Shown piece by piece: positions 31,943-42,808 of a DNA stretch of 64,000 nt. How positions within the stretch are numbered: the first letter of the stretch is position 1; every line of letters starts with the position of its first letter. The position numbers were made by a program, and so were the translations under genes. The stretch spans positions 1,054,001 to 1,118,000 of the forward strand of contig BEDY01000001.1 in the NCBI GenBank assembly GCA_002335605.1, given 5' to 3'. Source of the stretch: Prillingera fragicola (taxonomy: Eukaryota > Basidiomycota > Tremellomycetes > Trichosporonales > Trichosporonaceae). The notes below the pieces were generated by a model, which searched no databases, was not told the origin of the DNA, and saw only the letters and a list, made by a program, of their open reading frames with translations.

Positions 31943-34900
31943 ATGGGGCGCGGTAGGGATCCTTCGTTGGGGGGCGAAAGAGAGTTGCCTGCCACCGCTC
32001 GAAAGCAGCTGGCCACCTGCTTGACCAAGGGGAAGAAGCGAGGATCCAAGGCCAAAGTGGACCAGCTGGCCAACGGAGACAAGCTTCTTGATGAGCTCCT
32101 GGTTGGTCCTTGTAACGTGTGACTGGGATCGCTCACATTGCAGAAGGAAGGTCTCTCATTTGAGGATACAGTGAAAGAGTGGTGTCAGTGGGCAGAGGCG
32201 AAAGTGGGTCTTACGAAGGAAGGGATTCGCTAACGCGGCAGCTTGACATCCTTGACGTCCTGACCCATCCCAACGTTCCCTTCGTTCTCGAGTACTACTA
32301 CGCCGTCCTGCTCTGCATCAAGTCTCAAATCCTTTCTAGTCAGAGTCCAACGCAGGTTGAAGATGCCGATGACAAGATTATCCAGTGTGCAGCCCAAGTG
32401 ATTCGAACTGTGACAGATCGGTGAGTGGCGTTCACAGGCAGGACCTTGCTAATCCTACAGACTCCAGGTTGGTGACATAGCCTTCTTGAGTTCCACTACT
32501 GACATTCTGGTAGAGCTCAAACGAGTGGAACTTCTTTGGTAAAGTCTGACAGCCATCTGTTCTAACCGTACAGACAACACTGGCCATGTACACGCCGAGG
32601 ACTGGCTGCGGTTGCTTGCGTCCTACCTGGACGTCTACAATACGGGCGATGGCGAGGGTTACGAGGTGGCAAATAGCGTGTCGTACTTGATCTATTTGAT
32701 TGTCACGGATGACACGCACGATGAGGGCAGGACGGCATTTGCCGAGGACAACGTCGTGGGACTGTAAGTGTGTCGCTTGTGTGGAAGGCAGTGCTGTACT
32801 GACAGGCGTAGTGCTCGGCTCGGGAAGTGGCTCGTGGGAAGCAAAGGTATGATTGTCATTGGCTTCCTTCTCTAACGTACAGTTTCCGGAGCATCTGTGA
32901 ACCTCTTCCGCATCGTAAAGGCTCTTCTCGCAACTGGCAGCTCAGGCGACAAGCCTCGACTCATTAGTCGTATTATTCGAGCCCCGGACTGGACCAGAGA
33001 ATCAGGCAAGGCCCTCAGTGACCTTCTGGCTCATTTCAATGGCAAGCGCTCAACGGAGCCAGCGGTATGTTCACGCTCATGGCAGAGCTGACGGTACCAG
33101 CTGGAGCTGAAGCTTGTGAATGCTGCTAGCCTCGATGGGGAACGTCCGAAAGGGTTCACTCTGACAAAGCTGCGCATCGATGGCAAGGATGAGCTAGACA
33201 ACGACAAGTGCAAGCGAAGGATCAAGCTGGATCAGGTTATTGTCTATGTGGATGCCTGGAATCTACATGCCCAGGTAGGTCGTTTCTTTGTACGACACTG
33301 ACAGAACTCAGATTTTTGACTCGGATGGTGGGGACGTCGACACCATGTGCAGGCTATCAAGGATGAGTGCCTTCTCTCGGAAGGACAAAGGTTTGTCAAC
33401 TGGCAGTTCAACGTTGACAGCCTACAGAGTTTACCTTTAAACTGGCAGCGGAAGATGGTGGCCCCAGCCGCACATTCACTGTCGCCGTCAAGCAAGCCGA
33501 TGATTTTGAAGAGCTTGTGCAGGAGCGTCTGGCGCAGGTACGTCACAAGATAGTGTTTGGCAGTTGTTGACAGTTGCAGGCCTCCACCTCTGCCCAGCTT
33601 CCCGACACTGGAGACGACCATGCCTCTGGTCACATGCCTTTTATCACCCCTGCCAGATCACCCTCTGTGCAGACCCAGCCTCAGCGTCACCAATCGCCCG
33701 ATGAGGCTGAGGCAGACCGGCCAGCAATCACGCCTACCGGCACTCCCCCGCCCCGTACTCCTCCATCCCAACTCTCACAGCAGCTGCTCCGGCTGCCTTT
33801 GACCCCCAAGACCCCGCCTGCGAATAGTGGCCTAGTCACGCCTGGCAAAGCTCCAGCTGATAACCCGTTGTCTCCTGTGGCAGAGGAACAGGATCCCGAC
33901 ATTCACTATCCTGTGCCATCTCAACAGGTTCCGGAGGTACCACGCTCCAAGAAGCCCCACAAAACGTGTGAGTTGCCAAACACTGTGCAAATTAGGCTAT
34001 GACTGACTCTCCATAAGTCGGGTCGAACTCTACTCGGCGCCAAGCCAGCACTAACACGAGCCATGAGAGCGAGGACAGCGCATCTGAGCTGCCAGAGCCT
34101 AAGAAGCAGCCAAAGTCGTCGAGCGTGCGGCCTGTGGGCTCCTCGTCTCGTCCCGCTGTGTCTAGGCCTCGCAAGACTATGCTACCCAAAGAGCCTACAC
34201 GCACCGCAGCTCATGTCAGCAAGAGCAATGATAAACAGCGCAGTAGTCGATCTCGACAGCCAGCCGTGAGTGGTGCGTGCGATGCCGAGCTGACGGAGTA
34301 ACAGAAGCCTTCGTTACCTACTACTCCTCCAACTCTTTCACGTCGACCAAAGGCGACGAGACAGGAAGCTCACTCTGCCGCAGAGTCTGCCAAGCGCCAA
34401 GCCATAGAAGCCATTGACGACGCGCGTGTAAAAATGCTCGCGCCCCCGAAGGCTGCCACCGATGAGCCTCTGCCTTGGGATGAGCCTCTTCAAGCGCATG
34501 ATGACTTCGGTGCTACGCCTGGCTCTCGCTCCAGTAGGAATGCCCTTCCAGTGAGCGACAGATCTCCAACAAGTTCCTTCAAGAGACCACTTCGCGCACT
34601 TGCCAACTCGCCCGGTGTCGACCAAGATGAAGAAGACCTCTCCCTTGTAGGTTTGTGCTACCCAGCCATGCTGACCCAGGAGGAGAATGATACCTTTGGC
34701 CCAAAGCGCGGCACACTTACGCAACAGGCTACCCCAAGCGAGCTTCCACGGGGAAGCAGAGCGAGACTGGGCGGCACTGCTATTTCACTCCGCCCAGCAG
34801 CACCACATGACAGCGAGCCTCCAACAGACCATGTTCTCCGTGGCCCACGCCGCGAACCGCTCATTGATATTACGAAACAAGCAACACGCGTTCAAGCTCG

Positions 34901-35664
34901 CACCCGCACTGTTCAGAAGCCACTCCCAACTTTCGCGCCCCCTCTCGAAGACCCGACTTGCGAGGACACTACTCTGTACGAGAACACGTTCACTTTTGAG
35001 CAAGGACCCAAACCATATTCCTCGACGCCCCTGCCTTCTCAGGCTCCTCGCAAACACGCCTACTACACTGTTGAAGAGCATGCTGTGGCGAGAACCGATG
35101 GTCTGTCCCGTTTCAGTTCGCCGGCTCCTCTCAAGCGCTCGGCTGAAGTGCACGCCGGACGGCCTCTGAAGCGTACTCGTTTTGACACCCCAATGGAGTC
35201 GGTTGAGGAACAGAATATTGCCATGGTGTGTTCTTTCACCATCCATGGCCATTGCTGACAGGCAATAAGCTCCTGAAGTCTGCTGTGAAGGTGAGTAGGC
35301 AGCTCCCGACACATGTACCAACTGACTCTCCCCAGGTCGTCCAATCCCTCGCATCCAGCCGCCTTGAAGCACCCAATCGCCTTGTTCTCAAGACCCGTCG
35401 CCGCTTAGCGCTGTCTGTTCAAGCCACAGCCTCAAAGTGGGCCAGTGAAACGTGAGTCCAGGGCATTTGTACTATTACTGATCCCACAGTGATCGTCACG
35501 CGGCACTCCTGGCTAATGCCCGTCAATCCCACCGCATTTGGAGTGACGATCAGCAGCACGCGCTTCAGGCTGTTCGCGCGGCGAGTAAACAGCGAAATGA
35601 CCGTGTTGCCAAGCACGTCGCCGATGCCGCCAAGGCGACGTCCATGCCCGCCACCCTTTTCTAA
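31943..35664 (+). CDS. Putative meiotic chromosome axis protein (SYCP2/Red1-like architecture)
   Basis: Seventeen exons give 1,022 residues: 31943-32101, 32144-32203, 32242-32420, 32461-32467, 32514-32538, 32574-32763, 32812-32846, 32883-33064, 33101-33274, 33312-33390, 33428-33537, 33580-33967, 34018-34265, 34305-35225, 35270-35290, 35336-35451, 35490-35664. No family was recognised from motifs alone. Residues 1-280 look all-helical (armadillo-like). Residues about 283-398 look like a PH-type fold: strands GFTLTKLRID, KLDQVIVYVDAWN, CRLSRMSAFSRKDKEFTFKL and RTFTVAVK, then the helix ADDFEELVQERLAQ. About 520 disordered, Ser/Pro-rich residues follow, and a final helix of some 75 residues ends the chain. 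This order is that of SYCP2, ASY3 and Red1 axis proteins. That link is inference from architecture. Exon 4 is 7 nt, and two introns begin with the rare donor GTTGGT. The splice choices at exons 10, 11 and 14-15 are the least certain. Confidence 0.7.
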
Positions 35665-35915
35665 GTTCTTTGCAGTTTTCATCTCTCGTCACTTGTGGCC
35701 ATTGAAACGTATTTCCGTAGGCCCTGACCACCCATGCAACTATCATGTGCTAGGATTGAGACACAATACATGACACAACAGCGTACATGTCCCCGTGATC
35801 TGTGCTGCTCTAGGTGGGGGACATTCTCTATCAGAACAAGTGGCCCGTGATCGATACTCGAACTGGTTTCGCCTCGACTGGTCGCCAGCAGCCGCATCTA
35901 ACGCGCCTCATCCGT

Positions 35916-37326
35916 CTATCGGGCAATAGCAGCCAATGTGGGGAACGGGTTGGTCTTGGCCAAGACCACCATCTGCTTCTCATGCGAAATGTAACCTTTG
36001 ATGAACCCCTGGCTCGTCAGCTTGGCAACTATCAAGAGGACTCACGCGGTAGATCATGTTGGCAACCATGCACTCGACCTCATCCTCATCCACTTCCACG
36101 CCGTGCAGCTTGAGCGCTGTCCGGAACGTAGAAATTGGCAAGCGTGAGCCCTTGTCACTGGCCACCCATGCCTTCTTGAAAAGCACACGCAGGCAGCCCT
36201 CGCGTGCGCGCTCAACGGCGAGGTAGGTGTTCATGCCCACGAGCCGGGGCTGGGCCCACTCCAACCTCTCATCATACTCGGCAACATCGCCTGAACGAAT
36301 CGCGGCGATAAACGGCCCGTAGACCTCTTTGAGACGAGGATGAGCGTCGATCAAGGCAGGGCGGGGAAACGAGCCATGGAGGAGATGCAATGGTATTAGG
36401 TACGTGAGAATAAGCCTGGTTCAATCAGCTCACGTCCGGACTAGCAGGAGCATGCACCCACTCCTGGTTGCGTTTGGCATCAATGGGGCAGTGCAGTAGG
36501 GCCCATGTGAGCTCAGTGTCCGCCTTCTGGTCATCGCCGGCCAAGAACGCGAGCATGCCGATGTAGAAGTGCCAGGTCACTTGATCCGGTAACGGAGCGT
36601 CGTCGACCGGTGGGGTTTTGGGGTCCGACGTGACAGCTCGCACAATGTTCTTGCACAAGTTTGGCTTGCCAACCTTGAAGTAGCACTTGATGCTCAGACA
36701 CGCGACATGGTAGACACCGTTTCGCCTGCTCATCGAGCCCTTGAACGTTCGGTCCGTGGCGCAAATAGAGAAGGCCTTGGACACAGTACGCGTACACTCT
36801 TCCAACGCAGGCATACGGCCGGTAGTGCTGAATGTCACCGCGTCTGCCTGCTCTGCGAGCTCGCGGAGATCGTGCAGCAACATGTACAGCAAGGGTAGCA
36901 CCCATGCTGGTTGCTCCTGGAACCACCTGAAGAAGAGGATCACGACCTGGTGTTGGTGGGCATAGCTAGAAGTCGTCAGAGCCCACTTATCAGGACTACA
37001 ATGATTCCCACTCACGCGCTGGCGTAATCATGGTTGTACAGTGCGTACACTGCCGCGCAGTGGCGCACTGCGATGCCGTCCCAAGGCTCGGGCAACACAT
37101 GCCCAGGGTTTTGCAGGCGACGGCCCTGGGTGGATGAGCAATGGGCAACACAAGAACACTACGCGCCCAATTGGGGGAGCTTGGTTGCACTCACCTCGAT
37201 GGCACCGACCGTTTGATGCAAGCCACGCGCGGTCCTGTTCCTGCAATCCAGAAGACGTAGCAAAGTTGCCACGTCCTCGTGACGCAGAGGCTCGGCAAAC
37301 GCTTGGATAAACTGCGGAAGCTTCAT
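35916..37326 (-). CDS. PCI-domain protein, Csn12/Thp3-like
   Basis: Five exons on the minus strand (37326-37195, 37125-37016, 36965-36462, 36415-36046, 36008-35916) give 402 residues. The sequence reads as the Csn12 branch of the Csn12/Thp1/PCID2 family. It has an N-terminal helical half with PEPWDGIAVRHCAAVYALY, the block CYFKVGKPNLCKNIVRAV, then DAKRNQELILTYLIPLHLLHG leading into the PCI domain and the ending GYISHEKQMVVLAKTNPFP. Yeast Csn12 works with Thp3 and Sem1 in mRNA processing and is linked to the COP9 signalosome; Thp1 works in TREX-2 mRNA export. The DAKRNQELILTYLIP block fits Csn12 best. The donor of intron 3 is GTGGGT, chosen because it alone restores the conserved frame. It faces the axis-like gene with 251 bp between stops. 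Confidence 0.88.
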
Positions 37327-37721
37327 GGCAATCCGTGATAGACGGAAGGAGGGTACGGGCGCCGAGGTCGAGTCCGAGTCCGAGTCTGTTGCAAGCGAGT
37401 CGAGGTGACGATGGCTGCGAATCCAGTACTGACCAGGAAATAACCCAATCCACTGTTCATTGAGGTGGTGCCTTGATGATCCTTAGATATTACCCCCGTT
37501 TAACATTTGCTGATTATTTTGTGACAGACCTAGTTCGGATCCGAACGAGCCAAATGGACGAGTTCTTAAAAGTTGACGACACTTGCCTGCCCATCCACCA
37601 TCATCCATCCAAGCATCGACATCTAGCAAGACCACCTCTGGACTCACAGAACAGTCCAGCGTTACCACTAAACAACTTCTTCAAACCCGCGTCTTCACCA
37701 CCCACGTAATCCTCTTCAACC
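37327..37721. promoter_or_regulatory. Bidirectional promoter between CSN12-like gene and TIF6
   Basis: Only 395 bp separate two divergent ATGs, so promoter elements for both genes must lie here. No specific site was recognised. Confidence 0.5.
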
Positions 37722-38627
37722 ATGGCTGTCCGTGAGTGTCAACGCACACGACTTGGCCCTTGAGGCTCTTGCCGCCCAACATCGTGCCCAACCTATACTG
37801 ACGCACTCTAGGTTGCCAGTTCGAGAACTCGACCGACATTGGAGTCTTCTCCAAGCTCACCAACTCGTGCGTGTCCAAATCTGGGTGCTCCTAGCCACTT
37901 GGGCCTTAAGGCAGCCCTTGACCTCGCTTACTCCATCCACTGACATGTTCACAGCTACTGCCTGACTGCTCTTGCGTCGTCCAGCAATTTCTACTCGACC
38001 TTTGAGGCCGAGCTTGCCGATGTCATTCCCATCGTCCACACCACCATCGCCGGCACCCGTATTGTCGGCCGCCTGACCGCTGGCAACCGTCACGGTCTGC
38101 TCGTCCCCTCGACCACCACCGACCAGGAGCTCCAGCACTTGCGCAACTCCTTGCCGCCCACTGTCGCGATCCAGCGTGTTGAGGAGCGTCTGTCCGCCCT
38201 TGGCAACGTGATTGCCTGCAACGACTACGTTGCCCTTGTCCACCCCGATATTGACCGTGAGACTGAGGAGATTATTGCCGACACCCTCAAGGTCGAGGTG
38301 TTCCGTCAAACTGTCGCTAGCAACGTTCTCGTCGGCTCGTACTGTGCCTTGTCCAACCAGGGTGGTCTCGTTCACCCCAAAACCTCGCGGTCCGAGCTGG
38401 ATGAGCTCTCGTCGCTTCTCCAGGTCCCCCTCGTCGCCGGTACCGTCAACCGCGGTTCCGAGGTCATTGGCGCCGGCATGGTCGTCAACGACTGGTGCGC
38501 ATTTACCGGTCTCGACACCACCGCTACCGAGATTAGTGTTATTGAGGCTACCTTCCGACTCCAGGGCCAGACCTCGGCCGCTGTCATCAACGAGATGCGC
38601 GACTCGCTCATCGACCATTACGCATAA
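37722..38627 (+). CDS. TIF6: Eukaryotic translation initiation factor 6 (60S anti-association factor)
   Basis: Three exons (37722-37731, 37812-37866, 37955-38627) give 245 residues, the same length as yeast Tif6 and human eIF6. The opening [21 protein letters not shown] is split by two introns, the first after only 10 nt of coding sequence. The pentein-fold repeats are intact, including [45 protein letters not shown] and the C-terminal [13 protein letters not shown]. The protein binds the 60S subunit, is needed for its biogenesis in the nucleolus, and blocks premature joining with 40S until released by Sdo1 and Efl1. It lacks the long acidic tail seen in some homologues. Confidence 0.97.
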
Positions 38628-39069
38628 TCTGCCACGGAACGGTTTATAGATCACAGTGTACGATGCATCGGGGATACAGAGCCACAGAATCTACAGGTGG
38701 TAATCCACACAGAGCGAGGTTTGATGAGGTCACTAATGCTAAGCTGACGATTGCACAAGGTGCCAAGGCCAAGCTTTAGCTCACTGCTGCTGTACCGCCA
38801 CTGATAGTCAATTGCCAGTGCCACTGCGCCCTTTGTCCAAGTTCAAGGCATTCATAGCCTACAAAAGAATTGACCCCCGAGGCCAGATGCTATAAATGCG
38901 GCGCGTTACGTGCGTCATGGGATAGTGTACAAGACGAGTGGCCAGTGTCCGGTGCGTGCCTCCATCAATGAGTGTTCCAAGAAACCAAAAAGCGCTGCAA
39001 GGCGAGAAGAAACGCCTGCAGCATTGTCAACCGCGTCATTGCCGCGATATAACGCCATGCAAGGTGCTC
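38628..39069. other. Intergenic, convergent 3' region
   Basis: These 440 bp lie between the TIF6 stop and the stop of the small minus-strand gene. Nothing is recognised in them. Confidence 0.5.
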
Positions 39070-39630
39070 CTAAGGCTGCATGGCGGCGGCCGGGACGTGT
39101 GAGACGACGGCAAGATCGAGCTGGGCGTACAGGTGGTACACGGCCAGGGCGAAGAGCACAAGCAGCACAATTGTGCGTAAAGCCATCGGGCCACCGATAC
39201 GTGTGCCCAATGCGCCGCCGAGCGTACGTGAAGGTGAGGGTGGATATGCGACACAAGCCGGGTTGAGAAGAACAATCTGCTTGGGCGGCGGGCTACTTGC
39301 GCGGCTCGAGTAGTCGCATTGTGCTTCGGCTGGAGGCGGCGTCAGCACGGTTGTACGGTTAAGACCGGAACAGCGCGCAGTCCAGCCCGGCTGCAAAGAA
39401 CTCGTACAGCAGCAGTTCTGAGATCAAGCGCCGCGTCGCAGACTCACTCAAGACAATACCGGGCACTTCGATGCTCTGCTGCGTGGCGCGTTTTTCGTCC
39501 GATGAGGACGTGGGCGACGTCGGACGGGAGGTGAGGATTGATGTGGGCAGAGGAGTGGGAGGGGCTGCTATGTCAACCACAAACTCAAGCGCGCAGGTTG
39601 GAGCAGCTTACCGTTACTTGAGAATACCAT
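39070..39630 (-). CDS. Small protein with C-terminal membrane helix, function unknown
   Basis: Three proposed exons on the minus strand (39630-39612, 39567-39366, 39295-39070) give 148 residues. The first intron (GTAAGC donor, GACATAG end) is convincing; the second has a weak GTCTTA donor and is chosen because it joins a helical segment (SESATRRLISELLLYEFFAAG) to a frame ending in one strong hydrophobic helix, ALRTIVLLVLFALAVYHLY, about 20 residues before the stop. If right, this is a tail-anchored or single-pass protein with a disordered Ser/Thr/Pro N-terminus. I do not recognise it. The alternative is that the first part ends early as an 85-residue peptide and the membrane segment belongs to a separate frame. 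Confidence 0.4.
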
Positions 39631-40306
39631 GGTGTGGCTAACACTTGCGCTCTGGAAGGTGGGAGAACGATAGTTGCTGCTGCGAAGGGGAGGTGTTTCT
39701 AATAGCTTGCGGTGACGACGGTGGGAATGGGGCGCAAAGAGATCAAAGGTAGGGATCAATGATGCAGCAACGAGCGTCGGTTTAACGAGTGTCGGGTAGA
39801 TATCACGCACGGCGGGGCGTACAGAGTCTCGGGGAGCAAATAACAAGGGTTCTAGGGAATGCGCGTTGGTGCAAGGTTATGGAGATCACTGCTGTGCTTT
39901 GCACTGGCTGATGCTTGGTAGCTTGATGCACGTTCACAAGGGGCTGCGCGAGCAATCGAGTTTGTGGGCTCGAGCGTCGAATTGTCTGTGATAATATGGC
40001 AGGTGGAAGCCGAAGGAGGGAGTGCCGAGTGAGCGTGCTTGATTTTCCTTTCAATCTCTTGAAGTGTGGTGTATAACTACGATGGAAGCGATAGCGAAGT
40101 GGCCGCCTGAACAAAGTCGATGGTAACGCGCAATCAAGAGTGTGTGAAGCCGGCGGCGTGTCTGTCTGTTAGGTTTGACAGGTTCAAACAACCCCTTGAG
40201 GAACGTTGACAGAAGCGGGGGACTCGAATCTGTTGACGTAGGACTCACGTACTTCAAAAGCTTCAAAGTGACTCCTGGGCGCGTATGGGAAGAACACGGT
40301 CTGCAC
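39631..40306. other. Intergenic
   Basis: About 680 bp upstream of the small membrane-protein gene, with short unconvincing frames only. Confidence 0.45.
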
Positions 40307-40753
40307 TCATGCCGTCCTCTTGTGCGCGACAAGCTCTGCCCGTTTGCCGTTCCACTCTTGGAATCGTGCATCGTGAAACGAAGCTTGGACGATAAACACT
40401 CAACTTGCCCTGAGGACCTCGACATCCTCGACGTCGTCGGGTGCCGTGGCAGTGGTGTTGCAGCCGTTGCGGCTACCTGGCAGGGGCGACTGCTTTTCAA
40501 GCCAGGGCGTTGCAACGTTAAATAAGCAACCGTCAATTGCATCCGTGCCATCGGTTGGTTCATCTTCAGGGTTCTCCAAGCTACCAAACACGATCATCCA
40601 CAAGTCGCCGTCACACTGTGAACACACTACATCTTGATTGCGCACAAGTGAGGCATGCCGAACAACAGCCGCCGCTGCCGCCAGGGGAGAGTGGGGGGGC
40701 GCCGGGGCCACACACAGCGCCGCCCAGATCAAATGTCTTGCCGCTCCGAACAT
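40307..40753 (-). CDS. Weakly supported small gene, possible secreted protein
   Basis: Two proposed exons on the minus strand (40753-40405, 40356-40307) give 132 residues. The N-terminus MFGAARHLIWAALCVAPA could be a signal peptide. An acidic middle part includes SQCDGDLWMIVFGSLENPED, and splicing at a GTTGAG donor yields a short Lys/Arg-rich end (KWNGKRAELVAHKRTA). The join is in frame, but no family is recognised and the donor is unusual, so this may be chance open frame. Confidence 0.25.
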
Positions 40754-41919
40754 GTCAGGCAATGGAAGGCGGAATGCTGCAGCATAGCGAATGTGGAAAC
40801 AATATAGTGCCCAGCCGCTGTCTCCTCCGCGCAAAGGGCAAAAGGGGTGGCCTTCGCGTGTAGTGCTGGAGCGCTGGAGCTTGCCCACTCACTACCTAAA
40901 CGTCACGGCCCAGCCGTTTCTTTACAGAGTAAGCTTGCGGCGAGGAACCCTTGTGTTTCGCGACTTCCTTTGTTGCTTGTTGCTTGTTGCTTGTTGCTTG
41001 ATGCTTGAGCCGAAAGTGCGTAGCCCGAAGCCTCGAACGGCCCGTAAATCAGCGTCGCACCTCATAGTCGCCCCCTTATCTCAACACAACATCACGCCGA
41101 GTGTGTTCGAGCCGATGCAGGAACTGGCACGTCCCAGGAACCCGAACAAGCACGCTAACAGCGCGTTTCCAACCACTCCACTTCGCCAAGCGCCTTTCAC
41201 GTTGTGTTTGCTGCGCTAGGGCGCTGGTCTTGTGATCTCATGATTGGAATACCGAAACCAATTGAATGGAAACGGAGCTTTGCGGCGCGCGTGAATGTTG
41301 TTTGGGTGCAAAATTAGTCAGTCGCGTCAGTGTGGCACAAGTGCTCAGAACGTGTGGTGAGCACTTGTGCTAGTGAGTGCCTTCTATTCGATCATAACGA
41401 TCACAGCGAGAGTCCTGGCGGAACGAAGACTAGTGTGAGGGCATGGCGGCGAGTTGCACAATCCATGCAGGATACCGACGTAAGCGCGCAGATGAAGCCA
41501 AGACCTTGAGTCATCGTCCTGCATCTGCAGTTATCAAGTTCCGGACGGGCTATCCAGGTCTGTATCCGTATCCGTCCTCAGACATGACGTACAGGCGGCA
41601 TTGAGCGGTCTGTGGATACTGGGCACTGTGGTAGCTGTGGTAGCGGTGCAGCAGTTGCGGCACGACTGCCCGGTGCGCGATTCGTGGGTGATTGTTGTGA
41701 ATTTCCTGGGGCCCCTGCTGATCTTTGGGAATTTCCAGACATCAACCAGTGGCGTGATAAGCCGCAACCAAGAAGTGTCGTGCGCGCTTCAATGATCATT
41801 CCAGTCATGGCTGACTTTTCGGTCCAATGGCTGGGACGCGCATGCACAGGGAACTTATATTAGCTGATTCTTGCTCTCGTTCATTGTCCTCGACCTTAGA
41901 ATATTAGAATACAACCAAA
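40754..41919. other. Intergenic with heptanucleotide repeat, promoter of APS kinase
   Basis: This 1.2-kb gene-free stretch holds a 7-bp tandem repeat (40972-41006). The region before the APS kinase ATG shows no CACGTG site of the kind that controls sulfate genes in yeast. Confidence 0.5.
40972..41006 (+). repeat. Heptanucleotide tandem repeat (GTTGCTT)n
   Basis: Four perfect GTTGCTT units are followed by one variant, GATGCTT, head to tail in non-coding DNA. Confidence 0.95.
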
Positions 41920-42727
41920 ATGGCTACCAACATCACCTTCCACCCTGGTACGTCGCAAGAGGCAGCTACGGTAACGACCACTCTTGGCCTAACCTCCTAC
42001 AGGAGCCGTCACCCTTGACGAGCGCGCCGAGCTCCTTGGCCAGAAGGGTGCTACCATCTGGTTCACCGGCCTCTCGGCTTCGGGCAAGGTAGGTCTCAGC
42101 TGTGCACTCAGGCTGGAAAGGCTGGATGGGGACATCGAAGCTGACCTCCAAAAAGTCGACCATCGCTACTGCTCTCGAGCAGACCCTCCTTCACAAGGGT
42201 CTCCACTCGTTCCGTCTTGACGGTGACAACATTCGCTTTGGCCTTAACAAGGACCTCGGCTTTGACCCCGCTTCGCGTGTTGAGAACGTGAGTATCAGAA
42301 GCGAGAACGAGTTTCTGGCTCCAACACCCCTCATCTCTGGACCAAGAGACTAATGCTTCAGATCCGCAGGATAGGCGAGGTCTCGCTTCTCTTTGCTTCG
42401 TCGTCGTCTCTCGCCCTTACCGCCTTCATCTCGCCCTACGCTTCGGACCGTGACCTCGCGCGCGACCTCCACGCCAAGCACAACCCCCCTATTCCCTTCA
42501 TCGAGGTCTACGTCGACGCCCCCCTCTCGGTCGTCGAGGAGCGTGACCCTAAGGGTCTCTACAAGAAGGCCCGCGCCGGTGAGATCAAGGAGTTCACGGG
42601 TATCAGCGCACCGTACGAGGCTCCTGCCAACGCCGAGATTCACATCAAGACCGACGAGGTCGATGTTGCTGGTGCCGTCGAGATTGTCGTCAAGTACCTC
42701 GTCGCACAGGGCATCATCAAGGCCTAA
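41920..42727 (+). CDS. MET14: Adenylyl-sulfate (APS) kinase
   Basis: Four exons (41920-41947, 42003-42088, 42156-42287, 42362-42727) give 203 residues, matching the usual length of fungal APS kinase. The P-loop GLSASGKST lies at about residues 32-40 and is split by the second intron between GK and ST. Further family blocks are RLDGDNIRFGLNKDLGF, the lid region NIRRIGEVSLLFASSSSLAL with FISPYASDRDLARDLH, and FIEVYVDAPLSVVEERDPKGLYKKARAGE. The enzyme makes PAPS from APS and ATP in the second step of sulfate activation, feeding cysteine and methionine synthesis and sulfation. It is cytosolic. Its stop lies only 81 bp from that of the importin gene on the other strand. Confidence 0.97.
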
Positions 42728-42808
42728 GAACGCTCATGGGCATAGATAGAGAGGAAGCAAGTATACACATATGCAGTAGTCTACAATACTAGTAACGCCA
42801 GACACAGC

